This document shows positions 1 to 7,760 of a stretch of DNA of 64,000 nt, one piece after another. Origin of the DNA: Burkholderia sp. FERM BP-3421 (lineage in GTDB: Bacteria; Pseudomonadota; Gammaproteobacteria; Burkholderiales; Burkholderiaceae); NCBI RefSeq assembly GCF_028657905.1, contig NZ_CP117779.1, positions 124,001 to 188,000 of the forward strand, read 5' to 3'. Below the pieces are notes generated by a model. That model saw only the letters and a program-made list of their open reading frames with translations, was not told the DNA's origin and ran no database searches. The first letter of the stretch is position 1, and each line of letters opens with the position of its first letter. The position numbers and the translations under genes were made by a program.

Positions 1-40
1 CGCGGGCTCTCTGAGCCCGTACCAAGTTTGGATCGGCCCG

Positions 41-380
41 AACAATGACAAATTCCGACCTCGCAAAAATCCGAAAGGTGACGTGACCCGGGCGAGGAGC
101 CGCAAAGGTGACTTTTCCCGACCTAGACCCTACTTGATCGCCACTTTTTGAGACCGAAGTTTGGAAGCCAAAAGGTGACATTTTCCGGGCTCCGCTGCGC
201 CATCGGAAAGGGTGACGTTTTCCGACCCATAGCTTGAACGTTCAAAGGTGACGTTTTCCGACCTGGGGCGGGGCTGCAGTTGAGATATGACGTAATCCGA
301 CCCAAGAACCACCTACCCGGCCTGGGTGACTTATTCCGACCTGCCAGGAAGACGCACGAAAAGGTGACTTATTCCGACCC
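41..380 (+). repeat. Iteron array upstream of rep
   Basis: About nine imperfect direct repeats of the form (A)AAGGTGACnTnTTCCGACC are spread over this stretch, for example near 75, 104, 170, 207, 244, 285, 323 and 359. They lie upstream of a Rep_3-type initiator gene, which is the usual arrangement for iteron-controlled plasmid origins where Rep binds the repeats to start replication and control copy number. Spacing is irregular (about 27 to 70 bp), unlike the strict helical spacing of many iteron plasmids. Function as Rep binding sites is inferred from position and repetition. Confidence 0.8.
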
Positions 381-456
381 AGACGGATCCGCTACCTAAA
401 TACAAAGTGGTTTGCCAACGAAAGTGAGTAAGTGCTCAGCCTGCTTTCGCTTGGCC

Positions 457-547
457 GGGTCGGAAAGCGTCACCTTTTAAACTCTCTATCAGGGCTCGCG
501 CCGCCTTTCCCAAGGGGAAAGCGCGGTTCGGGTCGGATTACGTCACC
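457..547 (-). repeat. Inverted iterons
   Basis: Two copies of the same iteron occur here in the opposite orientation (GGGTCGGAAAGCGTCACC at 457 and GGGTCGGATTACGTCACC at 530). Oppositely oriented iterons near a rep gene often mark Rep regulatory or handcuffing sites; that role is inferred. Confidence 0.6.
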
Positions 548-732
548 GTTGTGTTGTGATCGAGCGGCCATACGTGGGCCAGCCGGGCGGTTTTGTTGTG
601 ACGAGACAACATCTCTAAGATTCTGCATTTGTAAAACAGATTGTAGAACCGTTTGTAAACACCTTTGTAAACGTCGGGCCGCTCGGCTGAGACCCTTATC
701 GGGCGAGGGTTTCAGGGAAGTCACAGTCTTCA

Positions 733-825
733 AGATGTGACATGATCCGACCCCGGAGTGACGTATTCCGACCTTGAGTGGACGTATCCCGGGCTGGGAG
801 TGACGTTTCCCGACCGTTATCCACA
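733..825 (+). other. Origin core: iterons plus DnaA box
   Basis: Three to four further iteron-like repeats (733-753, 756-774, 777-794, 796-815) are followed immediately by TTATCCACA at 817-825, an exact match to the consensus DnaA box. Iterons next to a DnaA box directly upstream of an initiator gene are typical of a theta-replicating plasmid origin. The stretch between the two iteron groups (548-732) shows no supported gene. Confidence 0.7.
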
Positions 826-827
826 AC

Positions 828-890
828 GGTGACTTGCACCCTGTGAATGTCACCTTATAATTATGACACTTCCCCTTGAAGGTCACCTTC
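828..890 (+). promoter_or_regulatory. Inverted repeats over the rep promoter and start
   Basis: GGTGAC and GTCACC half-sites face each other at 828-854, and GAAGGTCACCTTC at 878-890 is nearly palindromic and overlaps the ribosome-binding region of rep. They share the GGTGAC core of the iterons, so they are probably operators at which Rep represses its own gene. Confidence 0.5.
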
Positions 891-1742
891 GTGAGAAAAG
901 CGGCAAAGAAGCAGCCGGAACCGGCGCAGGTTGAGATTGTCGAGATTGAACCTCTCCTGATCGCGCCGTCCGAGGAGCCGCCTCTGGACGGGGACGGCCG
1001 TGTCAAAGGCACGGTTGCGATGAGCCGCGCGCTGGTGAACGCGCAGCAAGGCCTGACTCTCAACGAAAAGAGAGTGATGATGGCCGCTCTCCGATGCATA
1101 GATAGCAAGAAGTCCCCATATCTCCATAGCAAGGGTAGCGGCTATGTGAGCGTTCGAGTGCGTGCGGATGAATTCGCTGCTCTTGCGGCGCTCGCTCCAC
1201 GGTCGGGTGAAAAACAGGCGACAGCGGCGTATGAAGGATTGAAGGAAGGGTGCGCAAGCCTCCAGAAGAGACAACTCACATACATGGACGGCCCGAAGAA
1301 GGTAGTCTTGAACTGGGTTTGGAAGGCGGTATACCACGAGCGGGAAGGATGGGCAGAGGTCTCGTTTTCGCCAGATTTGACGCCGCATATTTTCATGCTG
1401 CAAAGGCGGTTTGTGTCGTACCAACTTGAGTTTGCGCGCGGCCTGCAGTCGCTCTATTCGTGGCGGCTACTCGAGTTGCTCATGCGGGAGCGAGATCGAG
1501 GCCGTCTGCTGATCACATTGGAGGATTTCCGACACGTCCTGGAAATCCCGCCGACATACCGCTTTGCCGACATCAAGCGGCGTGTGATTGAGACCGCGGT
1601 AAATGAGCTCAACGCAAAAGCGGATCTTGTTATCTCCTGGACGCCGGTGAAACTCGGCCGCGCTGTAAATTCACTAGATTTCCAGTTTGTCCAGAATCCG
1701 CAAAGCCGCCTCGATCTGGGCGAAGCGGCTGCCGCTGCGTAG
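891..1742 (+). CDS. rep: Replication initiator protein, Rep_3 family
   Basis: The product is about 283 residues, the usual size for Rep_3 (RepB-like) plasmid initiators, which bind iterons through two winged-helix domains. Near the N-terminus is the family-like stretch MSRALVNAQQGLTLNEKR, followed by a conserved-looking YSWRLLELL region and a second winged-helix portion around EDFRHVLEIP. I chose the GTG at 891 because GAAGG (878-882) lies eight bases upstream; a TTG at 876 in the same frame would add five residues. Iterons, a DnaA box and par genes adjoin it. The lysine-rich, charged N-terminal tail before MSRAL is variable in the family. Identification as the replicon's initiator is firm; the incompatibility group is not known. 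Confidence 0.85.
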   Translation: MRKAAKKQPEPAQVEIVEIEPLLIAPSEEPPLDGDGRVKGTVAMSRALVNAQQGLTLNEKRVMMAALRCIDSKKSPYLHSKGSGYVSVRVRADEFAALAALAPRSGEKQATAAYEGLKEGCASLQKRQLTYMDGPKKVVLNWVWKAVYHEREGWAEVSFSPDLTPHIFMLQRRFVSYQLEFARGLQSLYSWRLLELLMRERDRGRLLITLEDFRHVLEIPPTYRFADIKRRVIETAVNELNAKADLVISWTPVKLGRAVNSLDFQFVQNPQSRLDLGEAAAAA

Positions 1743-1860
1743 CTGGGGACCATTACGCGCGAAGCGCGGCGCGGGCGGTGCCCGTTGGCGCTTTGGTCCG
1801 TAGGACTGCGGAGTGTGTACGCAGGACAGCGTATGAACTATCCGTCCTGCGGGTCCCGAT

Positions 1861-2943
1861 TTAGCTGCCGTGCGGTCCGAGATCGAGCGAGTCGGGCTCT
1901 TTCATTTCTTCGGCAAGGATCGCAACGATGTTTCGTTGAATGCGATCGCGAAGGTCCCGGGGTAGTCCCTGAAGTTCGAGGCGCAGTCTGTCGTCTCCGT
2001 AAAGTCGGAGGTCACCAACCTTCACGCCGCCATGCATATTGATGTCGACTCGCTCCGAGTACCGCTGCCTGTTCGGTGCCGATGCCGAGTTAGCCTCAGA
2101 CGCCCGTTTGACGAGATCGTTGACTTTCCGCACCCCAAGCCCTTCGTCGAGAATTCTGCGGACTAGTTGCGTTGTCGCCTTCTCGCCCGTTGCTCGGAAG
2201 TACTTAACAACGGCATAGGCCATGTTCATTCCGAACGACTTGGGTTGCTCAAGCATTTGCTCAATCAAGGCGTCGGGGAGTTCTGCGACCGATAGTGTTG
2301 CGGTAACGGTTGATTTGTCGACCCCGAGTTGCTCACTCAGCGCAGATTGACTTGCGAAAAGGCCCTCGGTCAACATGCGCTTCCAAACGACGGCGTCATC
2401 GAACACCGTTTGTGTTTCGTGCTGCGTGTTGAGGTCGTAGCCGAGCTTATAGCTTTCGATGCCTTGAGGAACGTCCACCACTATTGCCTTGACGTGGTCT
2501 TCTTTCGATTCTCGTAGCGCACGCGTGCGCCGGCCGCCGTCAACAATGAAGAAGCCGTTGCCTTTCGCGTAGTCAGGGGTGACATGTATCGGCTGTTGTT
2601 GGCCCTGGGTCGCGATGTTGAGCGCAAGTGAAGTAATGGACTGCGCCCGGTAGAAGTGACGAGGATTGAAAGGACTCGCCTTTACTTCGTTGAGTGGCAA
2701 TTCAATTGGGGTGCCAGGCTTGTAGTTGTTCGCGGAACACCACTTGCGATAGGCCTCGGAACCAGCAACGAGATTGAGAGCGACCTCTTCAGGGGGAAGC
2801 ACGCTGATTTCGGTATGCATTGGTGGAGGCTGCTTGTCTCCAACGATTGCGTCAACTGCGGCAAAGCGATCAATTGCGGTGTGCTTCGAGGGCACCGCAA
2901 CGTTGAAACCCGCGTCGAGACTGCGTCGGCTCTTCATGCTCAT
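1861..2943 (-). CDS. parB: ParB-type centromere-binding protein
   Basis: This 360-residue protein has the ParB/RepB/Spo0J layout: an N-terminal extension, a ParB-nuclease-like CTP-binding region with NPRHFYR and GFFIVDGGRRTRAL, then a KorB/ParB helix-turn-helix (LSEQLGVDKSTVTATLSVAELP) and a C-terminal dimerisation region. ParB loads at parS and works with ParA to segregate the replicon. Its start overlaps the stop of parA by four bases (ATGA), so the two are translationally coupled. The convergent rep gene ends about 120 bases away. The eight 16-bp palindromes just beyond parA are its likely sites. Confidence 0.85.
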   Translation of the reverse strand: MSMKSRRSLDAGFNVAVPSKHTAIDRFAAVDAIVGDKQPPPMHTEISVLPPEEVALNLVAGSEAYRKWCSANNYKPGTPIELPLNEVKASPFNPRHFYRAQSITSLALNIATQGQQQPIHVTPDYAKGNGFFIVDGGRRTRALRESKEDHVKAIVVDVPQGIESYKLGYDLNTQHETQTVFDDAVVWKRMLTEGLFASQSALSEQLGVDKSTVTATLSVAELPDALIEQMLEQPKSFGMNMAYAVVKYFRATGEKATTQLVRRILDEGLGVRKVNDLVKRASEANSASAPNRQRYSERVDINMHGGVKVGDLRLYGDDRLRLELQGLPRDLRDRIQRNIVAILAEEMKEPDSLDLGPHGS

Positions 2944-3629
2944 ACTGCGCCCTCCTTCACGCGCGAGACGCCCAGGATTGTGAGGATCTCATCGGTTATT
3001 TCTCGAATTTCGTCTCGTGCCGCACGAGCCCCCCGGTCGGAAAGCGCCGATACAGCGACGCCATATGCTGCTGCTTGCTTGAACGACTCTCTGTCGCTGA
3101 GATTTTTTTTCAGCACTGGTATTCCGGTATCGGCGATTGCCTTCGTGAGCGCTTTCGTCAAGAGTCGCTTTGGCTTCGCCTTGTTCAGCAGCCATACGGC
3201 TTCCAATGCGTCGTTAGTTACCCGGGCTTGCTCAACTAGCTGGATGAACCCACGACTCGACCAGAAGTCGGTGGGAGACGACGAAGTTGGCATGACAACC
3301 AGGTCGGCGATCATCAAAACTACCGCGGGTCTTGCGTCCTCTACCGAAGGAGGGCAGTCAATGACGATGAAATCGTAAGCATCGATGTACTTCTTGATTT
3401 CGCGGTGAATCATCTTGCCGGCTGCCGCGAGATTTGCCACGGGAAATGGCAGCCCCTCCTCTCCTTCACCGGCCGCTGCGCTCCACTGAAGAAGCGTGTT
3501 TTGTGGATCGGCATCGACCCCCAGGACACTGAAGCCACGATTCGCGATTTCGCTCGCAACGTTGACGGCCACAGTGGATTTCCCAACACCGCCCTTTTGG
3601 TTGGCGATTGCAATCATTTTTGCTGTCAT
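2940..3629 (-). CDS. parA: ParA-type partition ATPase
   Basis: A 229-residue Walker-type ATPase of the MinD/ParA family. The deviant Walker A motif KGGVGKS lies near residue 13, followed by DADPQ and the IVIDCPP switch region. I chose the ATG giving MTAKMIAIANQKGG because GAGGAA lies about seven bases upstream; a start 27 bases earlier is possible. There is no N-terminal helix-turn-helix, so this is a short ParA of the type Ib/chromosomal-like size, and autoregulation would have to come through ParB or the nearby palindromes. It is first in an operon with parB. ParA binds nucleoid DNA in its ATP form and moves ParB-parS complexes. Confidence 0.88.
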   Translation of the reverse strand: MTAKMIAIANQKGGVGKSTVAVNVASEIANRGFSVLGVDADPQNTLLQWSAAAGEGEEGLPFPVANLAAAGKMIHREIKKYIDAYDFIVIDCPPSVEDARPAVVLMIADLVVMPTSSSPTDFWSSRGFIQLVEQARVTNDALEAVWLLNKAKPKRLLTKALTKAIADTGIPVLKKNLSDRESFKQAAAYGVAVSALSDRGARAARDEIREITDEILTILGVSRVKEGAV

Positions 3630-3769
3630 AGACCCGTTCCTCACGATTTTCATCAATCATAAGGTGCGGATAATAAATTTCAAGGATTTTTTGGCTACCA
3701 AACGGATTGCACTCATTTTCATGCGCCGGTACATAGAGTCTCCAACGTCGTCTGGGGCTCCCCGCGATG
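3630..3769 (-). promoter_or_regulatory. parA upstream region
   Basis: This AT-rich stretch (AATAAATTTC and ATTTTTTGG around 3670-3690) separates parA from the first palindrome. The parAB promoter must lie here or within the first palindromes. No confident -35/-10 pair was picked. Confidence 0.35.
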
Positions 3770-4709
3770 GTTGATACGTATCAACGTCCAACTGAGCCTT
3801 GAGCTTTGCCTCCAGTTCTAGCCATCCATTGCGTTGATACGTATCAACGGTCCTCCGAAGGGAGCGAGCGTGAGCGGCCGAGCGTTTTGTGTAGGCCTTA
3901 CGCATTGGAGTGGATTAGGAACCGCCAGCTATCCACGGTGTGGGTCCCGGCACCTGGCCTGCAGCGGGCCTGTGTTCTGACGCTGATGCGATGAATCATC
4001 TGCCACTCTCTGGACGTTGCCTCCGACGAGCTTTCCTGCAATCGAGCGTTGATACGTATCAACGAGGCAGCCTCAAAGGCCCGGTCGCTTGTAACTTGGT
4101 CGGTGCCGGATACCGTGGCGTTGATACGTATCAACGGTCCTCTGAAGGGAGCGAGCGTGAGCGGCCGAGCGTTTTGTGTAGGCCTTACGCATTGGAGTGG
4201 ATTAGGAACCGCCAGCTATCCACGGTGTGGGTCCCGGCACCTGGCCTGCAGCGGGCCTGTGTTCTGACGCTGATGCGATGAATCATCTGCCACTCTCTGG
4301 ACGTTGCCTCCGACGAGCTTTCCTGCAATCGAGCGTTGATACGTATCAACGAGGCAGCCTCAAAGGCCCGGTCGCTTGTAACTTGGTCGGTGCCGGATAC
4401 CGTGGCGTTGATACGTATCAACGGTCCTCTGAAGGGAGCGAGCGTGAGCGGCCGAGCGTTTTGTGTAGGCCTTACGCATTGGAGTGGATTAGGAACCGCC
4501 AGCTATCCACGGTGTGGGTCCCGGCACCTGGCCTGCAGCGGGCCTGTGTTCTGACGCTGATGCGATGAATCATCTGCCACTCTCTGGACGTTGCCTCCGA
4601 CGAGCTTTCCTGCAATCGAGCGTTGATACGTATCAACGAGGCAGCCTCAAAGGCCCGGTCGCTTGTAACTTGGTCGGTGCCGGATACCGTGGCGTTGATA
4701 CGTATCAAC
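3770..4709. promoter_or_regulatory. Eight parS-like 16-bp palindromes
   Basis: The perfect palindrome GTTGATACGTATCAAC occurs at 3770, 3833, 4048, 4120, 4335, 4407, 4622 and 4694. Spacings after the first pair alternate 215 and 72 bp. The site has the GTTnnnnCGnnnnAAC shape described for parS sites of Burkholderia secondary replicons, and it adjoins parAB. I infer that it is the ParB-binding centromere of this replicon, possibly also an incompatibility determinant. Confidence 0.75.
3833..4693. repeat. Three 287-bp tandem repeats
   Basis: Units begin at 3833, 4120 and 4407 and end where the last palindrome starts at 4694. They appear identical except for a C/T change shortly after the first palindrome (GGTCCTCCG in unit one, GGTCCTCTG in the others). 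Each unit holds two palindromes at offsets 0 and 215. Near-identity of 287-bp copies implies recent unequal recombination or ongoing homogenisation. Open frames crossing the repeats are by-products and were not called as genes. Confidence 0.92.
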
Positions 4710-5381
4710 GCCACGGTGACGTCGGTAAGACTGCGTGGCGGATCAACCCAACGGTAGCTCGTGGCGAGTCGATGGAATCGCAGTTTTCGCCTTATATACT
4801 GGATTGGAGTAGGTTGCGCGGAAATGTGTGGAGACCTCGCCCACTTAAAGTCCCAGCAGATCTCCAACATCGTCTTTAGCGCGAAGAGGAAGTCCCAGAA
4901 TTTCTGGGACAGGATTGGACCTGTCTGGCAAAAGTCCGATCGTATCTGGGAGATAAGTCGATGAGCGATGCGCCCGAGCCGGTAGCTTGCGTCTGAGCCT
5001 CTATGCCTTGGCTAGACTTGGTTCTGAGTACGGGTTTGCGAGATGCGAGAGGATCAACTTGAGTATCCCACCCCGGACAGCGGTGGGGTGGGCTGAAGTT
5101 GACCCAGCCATCTGGATGGCCACGATAGGCCTTAGTCACACAGCCGACGGCGGTGTTCGGCGGCAGATGTCGTGCCATCGCGGGTCAAAGGCTGCAGCTG
5201 CGCAATTGAGCTAGCAGTAGCCACAGCATCAGGGCGGACACCTCCCACCCACGCCAATCATTCGGCATGTTGCACCTCGGGTTGCAGTGCCCTCCATGCC
5301 GCGACTGGGCCGGTCTTGGGGCAGGTGGGGCTCGACAATGCTGGCTTGTCGTCCGCGCTCAAGTTGGTGAACCGTACCCGT
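4710..5381. other. Non-coding stretch with two inverted repeats
   Basis: No convincing gene is visible. An almost perfect palindrome, GTCCCAGAA-T-TTCTGGGAC, lies at 4892-4910, and CCCACCCC/GGGGTGGG arms with a ten-base loop lie at 5067-5092. Either could be an operator, recombination site or terminator; neither has a following T tract. Confidence 0.45.
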
Positions 5382-5928
5382 TCAGAGACCATATCGGACA
5401 AGGCCTCGGATTGCGTCCCCGTCGCTCCATACGTCCTTTCCTTCGGGCGCGCGGAGAAGCAGATTGCCCAGGATCGCGAAACGAAATAACAGCATCATTT
5501 CGATCCGCAACCACATCATGTCTGCCGGGATCAGGAACCATCCTGCCGGCAGTGCAACGGCGCGTGGCGCCGACTCCGCTGGCATACATTACGATCCGGG
5601 CGCGACGCGAAAGCGGCAGCATTCGGAAATCCACGTGCCCGATGCCGGGGTAGGGACCAGCCTTGACGGTGGTGCGCTGACTCTTCCAGAGCGTCACGAC
5701 TGGCCCACCGCCAACGCGGATCTCGGTTATAGGAACGCCGTAGACAAATCCGGCCACGACATGCCCCACCTCGTGAACCAAGGTTTCGACGTAGGCCAGG
5801 GGATAGAGCATCACGGCAAACTCGAGCAGCATTAGCATCGGGTGGAGCGGGTTCACGTGAAAGGCCGCCCAAAAGATCAGGTAGGGCGCCACGCCATAGG
5901 TGACGAGGAAGGTATCGATCTTTTTCAC
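5382..5928 (-). pseudogene. M50-type zinc metalloprotease, frameshifted
   Basis: The first part of the frame (GTG start at 5928) encodes hydrophobic segments around the zinc-binding HEVGH motif (VETLVHEVGHVVAG, about residues 50-62), the hallmark of site-2-type membrane proteases. After RARIVMYASG the frame loses protein-like character, while an overlapping frame (starting near 5585) continues with hydrophobic sequence and a WSDGDAI segment that fits the M50 C-terminal SDG/DG region. A one-base indel near 5560-5585 would join the two into about 180 residues. Either the gene is dead or the sequence has an error. It is the last gene of a minus-strand run of small genes. Substrate unknown. Confidence 0.6.
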
Positions 5929-6024
5929 GGGGTCAGTGCTCTTGGATGGACAGCGGGAGGGACCGCTCGCGTTTTCAGATTCAATCCAGGGTTTAAGCGC
6001 GGAAACCCGCGCGCTCCAGTTGCT

Positions 6025-6192
6025 TCAAAATCTTCTCGCCCTCGGGCACCATGCCGTGCGCCTCGTCAGCGTCTTGGGCGTGCGCTCATAGTCCACTAGG
6101 CGGACGAGTCGAAGGTGCCGCGCGTAAGTTAATGCTTCGGCGTAGCCGAGCTGAACCGTGAGAGCTTGAGCCGCCTTCGAAACGCTGTCCAT
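6025..6192 (-). CDS. Small hypothetical protein (55 aa)
   Basis: The ATG at 6192 lies just behind a GGAAAAC leader (plus-strand GTTTTCC at 6196-6202) that follows the stop of the upstream gene. The N-terminal half (QALTVQLGYAEALTYARHLR) looks like a real helical protein. After residue 37 the sequence becomes arginine-rich, while another frame continues with ...GMVPEGEKILKQLERAGFRA, so a one-base deletion may have shortened the product. No family recognised. Confidence 0.45.
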   Translation of the reverse strand: MDSVSKAAQALTVQLGYAEALTYARHLRLVRLVDYERTPKTLTRRTAWCPRARRF

Positions 6193-6208
6193 GTCGTTTT
6201 CCGTCCCG

Positions 6209-6400
6209 TTAGTCGGACGTGAGCTTCGATGTCATCACGACACTAGCACTCGCGATGGCAAGGCCTATCGCCGTGAGGACGAGCGGCCAAATGGGGTGTG
6301 TGTGGTTCGCGATTGCAAAACCGGTAACCAGCCCGAAGCAGACCAATGAGAATGCGAACCCGGACAGATGAAAGAGCGATACCGTAATTTTGTATTTCAT
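6209..6400 (-). CDS. Small membrane protein (63 aa)
   Basis: Sixty-three residues with two predicted hydrophobic segments (about residues 11-32 and 38-56), so a small inner-membrane protein. The ATG has AGAAGGAAAAA directly upstream, and a GGAAAAC leader plus a GCCGGCC/GGCCGGC hairpin lie between it and the previous gene. Function unknown. Confidence 0.6.
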   Translation of the reverse strand: MKYKITVSLFHLSGFAFSLVCFGLVTGFAIANHTHPIWPLVLTAIGLAIASASVVMTSKLTSD

Positions 6401-6439
6401 TTTTTCCTTCTGCCGGCCCGGCCGGCGTTTTCCTATCCG

Positions 6440-6622
6440 TCATTCACTGGGCGGCAGCAGCACGCTCATCGCAAGGCCCGCCGTCGCGAGTGCTACGCCG
6501 ATCCATGACCAGAACAGAGTCCACGACGACACTTCCCACTGCGCCAAATACGCGCTGACCAAGATGCCTAAACAGGGCAAACCACATACCGTACATACGA
6601 TCAAGGTTACTATCTTATTCAT
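6440..6622 (-). CDS. Small membrane protein (60 aa)
   Basis: Sixty residues with two hydrophobic stretches (about 5-27 and 37-56) separated by QWEVSSWT. Same size and topology as the next gene downstream, which suggests related roles, though sequence similarity is weak. Its stop is followed by GGATAGGAAAACGCC. Function unknown. Confidence 0.6.
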   Translation of the reverse strand: MNKIVTLIVCTVCGLPCLGILVSAYLAQWEVSSWTLFWSWIGVALATAGLAMSVLLPPSE

Positions 6623-6651
6623 TGGATCGTCTCACTTATCCGTTAGCTCAG

Positions 6652-6780
6652 TTATCGAATTTCGCGCCGATCTCGATTACAGCCGCGATCGCGAGGTGTG
6701 TGATCAAGGTCGTTGAAAGCGTCAACTGCCGCAGCGATATCATGCCCGCGATAAAGCGCGTAATCCCCATGCGCTACCAT
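6652..6780 (-). CDS. Small hypothetical protein (42 aa)
   Basis: The reading frame starts at an ATG that overlaps the stop of the preceding frame (TAATG), suggesting coupled translation. The product begins MVAHGDYALYRGHDIAAAVDAF and ends in a basic tail. An open path upstream in the same frame (TRLSLDTLLCGDI) shows it could once have been the end of a longer protein. Family unknown. Confidence 0.4.
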   Translation of the reverse strand: MVAHGDYALYRGHDIAAAVDAFNDLDHTPRDRGCNRDRREIR

Positions 6781-6920
6781 TATGTCGCCGCACAGGAGCG
6801 TGTCGAGAGACAGCCGCGTGCCATCCCGTTGACCAGCGCACGGGCCAAGTTCCCCTCTGCAACGTCGTCGCGCACCAAGACGCGCTTACCGTCCGCCTCG
6901 GTCGCCCAAATTTCGAACAT
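6780..6920 (-). CDS. Small hypothetical protein (46 aa)
   Basis: The ATG at 6920 sits four bases behind a GGAAAAC leader (plus-strand GTTTTCC at 6924-6930). The sequence MFEIWATEADGKRVLVRDDV looks like a short beta-strand protein. It ends in TAATG, overlapping the next start. No family recognised. Confidence 0.5.
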   Translation of the reverse strand: MFEIWATEADGKRVLVRDDVAEGNLARALVNGMARGCLSTRSCAAT

Positions 6921-6933
6921 GTCGTTTTCCCTT

Positions 6934-6952
6934 GCGCCGGCGAAACCGGCGC
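6934..6952. other. GCGCCGG/CCGGCGC hairpin between small genes
   Basis: A seven-base-pair GC-rich stem with a CGAAA loop lies just before the GGAAAAC leader of the next minus-strand gene. There is no T tract, so it is more likely an RNA-processing, attenuation or spacing hairpin than an intrinsic terminator. A comparable hairpin occurs next to the leader near 6411-6427. Confidence 0.5.
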
Positions 6953-6972
6953 TTCCTGTCGGAGATATTCCG

Positions 6973-7089
6973 CTAACCGAACAGCGCCCCCCTCAACCAC
7001 GCGGAGCACTGTGTATTCGCCATGATCGCCAGCGCCGCAAGCGCGAGGAACATACCGGTCACGAAAATCTTGTCGAACTTGCTCACCAT
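6973..7089 (-). CDS. Small membrane protein (38 aa)
   Basis: Starts at an ATG with AAGGAG nine bases upstream, the clearest Shine-Dalgarno in this block. The product MVSKFDKIFVTGMFLALAALA... has one hydrophobic helix (about residues 9-27) and a short polar tail. A frame starting at TTG 7176 would extend it by 29 residues but lacks such a site. Function unknown. Confidence 0.5.
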   Translation of the reverse strand: MVSKFDKIFVTGMFLALAALAIMANTQCSAWLRGALFG

Positions 7090-7102
7090 TTCAAGGCTCC
7101 TT

Positions 7103-7174
7103 ATACGAGTGGTTGCCGAGTGAGCAGTAGAACAGACCGTCCAATTGAGAACCACACGGAAACGAGCTTCATCC
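7103..7174 (-). CDS. Possible 23-aa leader peptide
   Basis: An ATG at 7174 following the shortened leader TAGGAAAGC opens a 23-codon frame (MKLVSVWFSIGRSVLLL...) whose TAA overlaps the AAGGAG site of the next gene. Such an arrangement would couple translation of the two. Evidence is only positional. Confidence 0.3.
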
Positions 7175-7196
7175 AAGGGTTCTTTCGAGTGCTTTC

Positions 7197-7541
7197 CTAT
7201 TCGTGAGCGCGGTAGCCAGCCGAATTGCTCTTCCCACTCACGCCGCTAGCACGGGCAGCGGCCTTAATCTTTGCTGGTCCTGCGTCATCGACCTCGACGA
7301 TGGCCGCAGCGCGGGCGGCATCGGGGTGCGGTCCTGCAACGCGAGGCATCTTTCGACCCGTCTCAACGTCCGGGACGTTCCACAGCGGCCACAAGCTCTT
7401 GCTGCCAATCTCCTGGTGGATAGCCCACAGGCGCCCAGCACGCTCGAACGGAATGCCAAGCGTCGTCCACGTGCCCCAGGGGCCTTTCGCCTCGGACAAG
7501 ACGCCTTCGACTGGCTTGTGTTCGGACTTCGCAAGCTCCAT
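7197..7541 (-). CDS. Small hypothetical protein, paralogue of 21010-21384
   Basis: About 114 residues if started at the second ATG, which puts the start five bases behind the GGAAAA leader; an ATG six bases earlier overlaps the leader. The central part (WTTLGIPFERAGRLWAIHQE ... VPDVETGR ... DAARAAAIVEV) aligns by eye with the protein at 21010-21384 (WTETIGIAFEHRGRTWAVHR ... VSDIETGR ... DTARAAAIQMI). The two are clear paralogues and define a small family found in both accessory blocks. The C-terminus is alanine-rich. Function unknown. Confidence 0.65.
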   Translation of the reverse strand: MELAKSEHKPVEGVLSEAKGPWGTWTTLGIPFERAGRLWAIHQEIGSKSLWPLWNVPDVETGRKMPRVAGPHPDAARAAAIVEVDDAGPAKIKAAARASGVSGKSNSAGYRAHE

Positions 7542-7551
7542 GTCCATTTTC

Positions 7552-7749
7552 CTATTTCTCGAAGATCACGGCCTGAAAGGCTTGATATCCTTGTAGACCG
7601 AAGTTGCGGGACGAGCGACCGCAGACGACGCTAATACCGCCGACCGGCACCGCACCCTCCTGGATTGCCTCGTTGACCTTTTGCTCCAATGCGACCACCG
7701 CTTCGGACGCTTTATTCATGTGCTCGCCAGCAACCACAACATATCGCAT
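7552..7749 (-). CDS. Small hypothetical protein (65 aa)
   Basis: The ATG follows the stop of the upstream gene by a CGGAAAAGAGC leader. The product MRYVVVAGEHMNKASEAVVALEQKVNEAIQEG... reads like a small alpha/beta protein that starts with a hydrophobic strand and ends with a YQAFQAVIFEK strand, a layout seen in short DUF1737-type proteins that begin and end with similar strands. That assignment is tentative. Confidence 0.6.
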   Translation of the reverse strand: MRYVVVAGEHMNKASEAVVALEQKVNEAIQEGAVPVGGISVVCGRSSRNFGLQGYQAFQAVIFEK

Positions 7750-7760
7750 GCTCTTTTCCG

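Noticed and set aside
3657..3905. 82-codon minus-strand frame crossing two palindromes
   Set aside because: Reads VDTYQ at each palindrome and has no ribosome-binding site; it occupies the likely parA promoter.
3833..4709. Possible CRISPR array or repeat-encoded protein
   Set aside because: The units are 287 bp, contiguous and identical, with no unique spacers and no cas genes; the open frames only restate the repeat.
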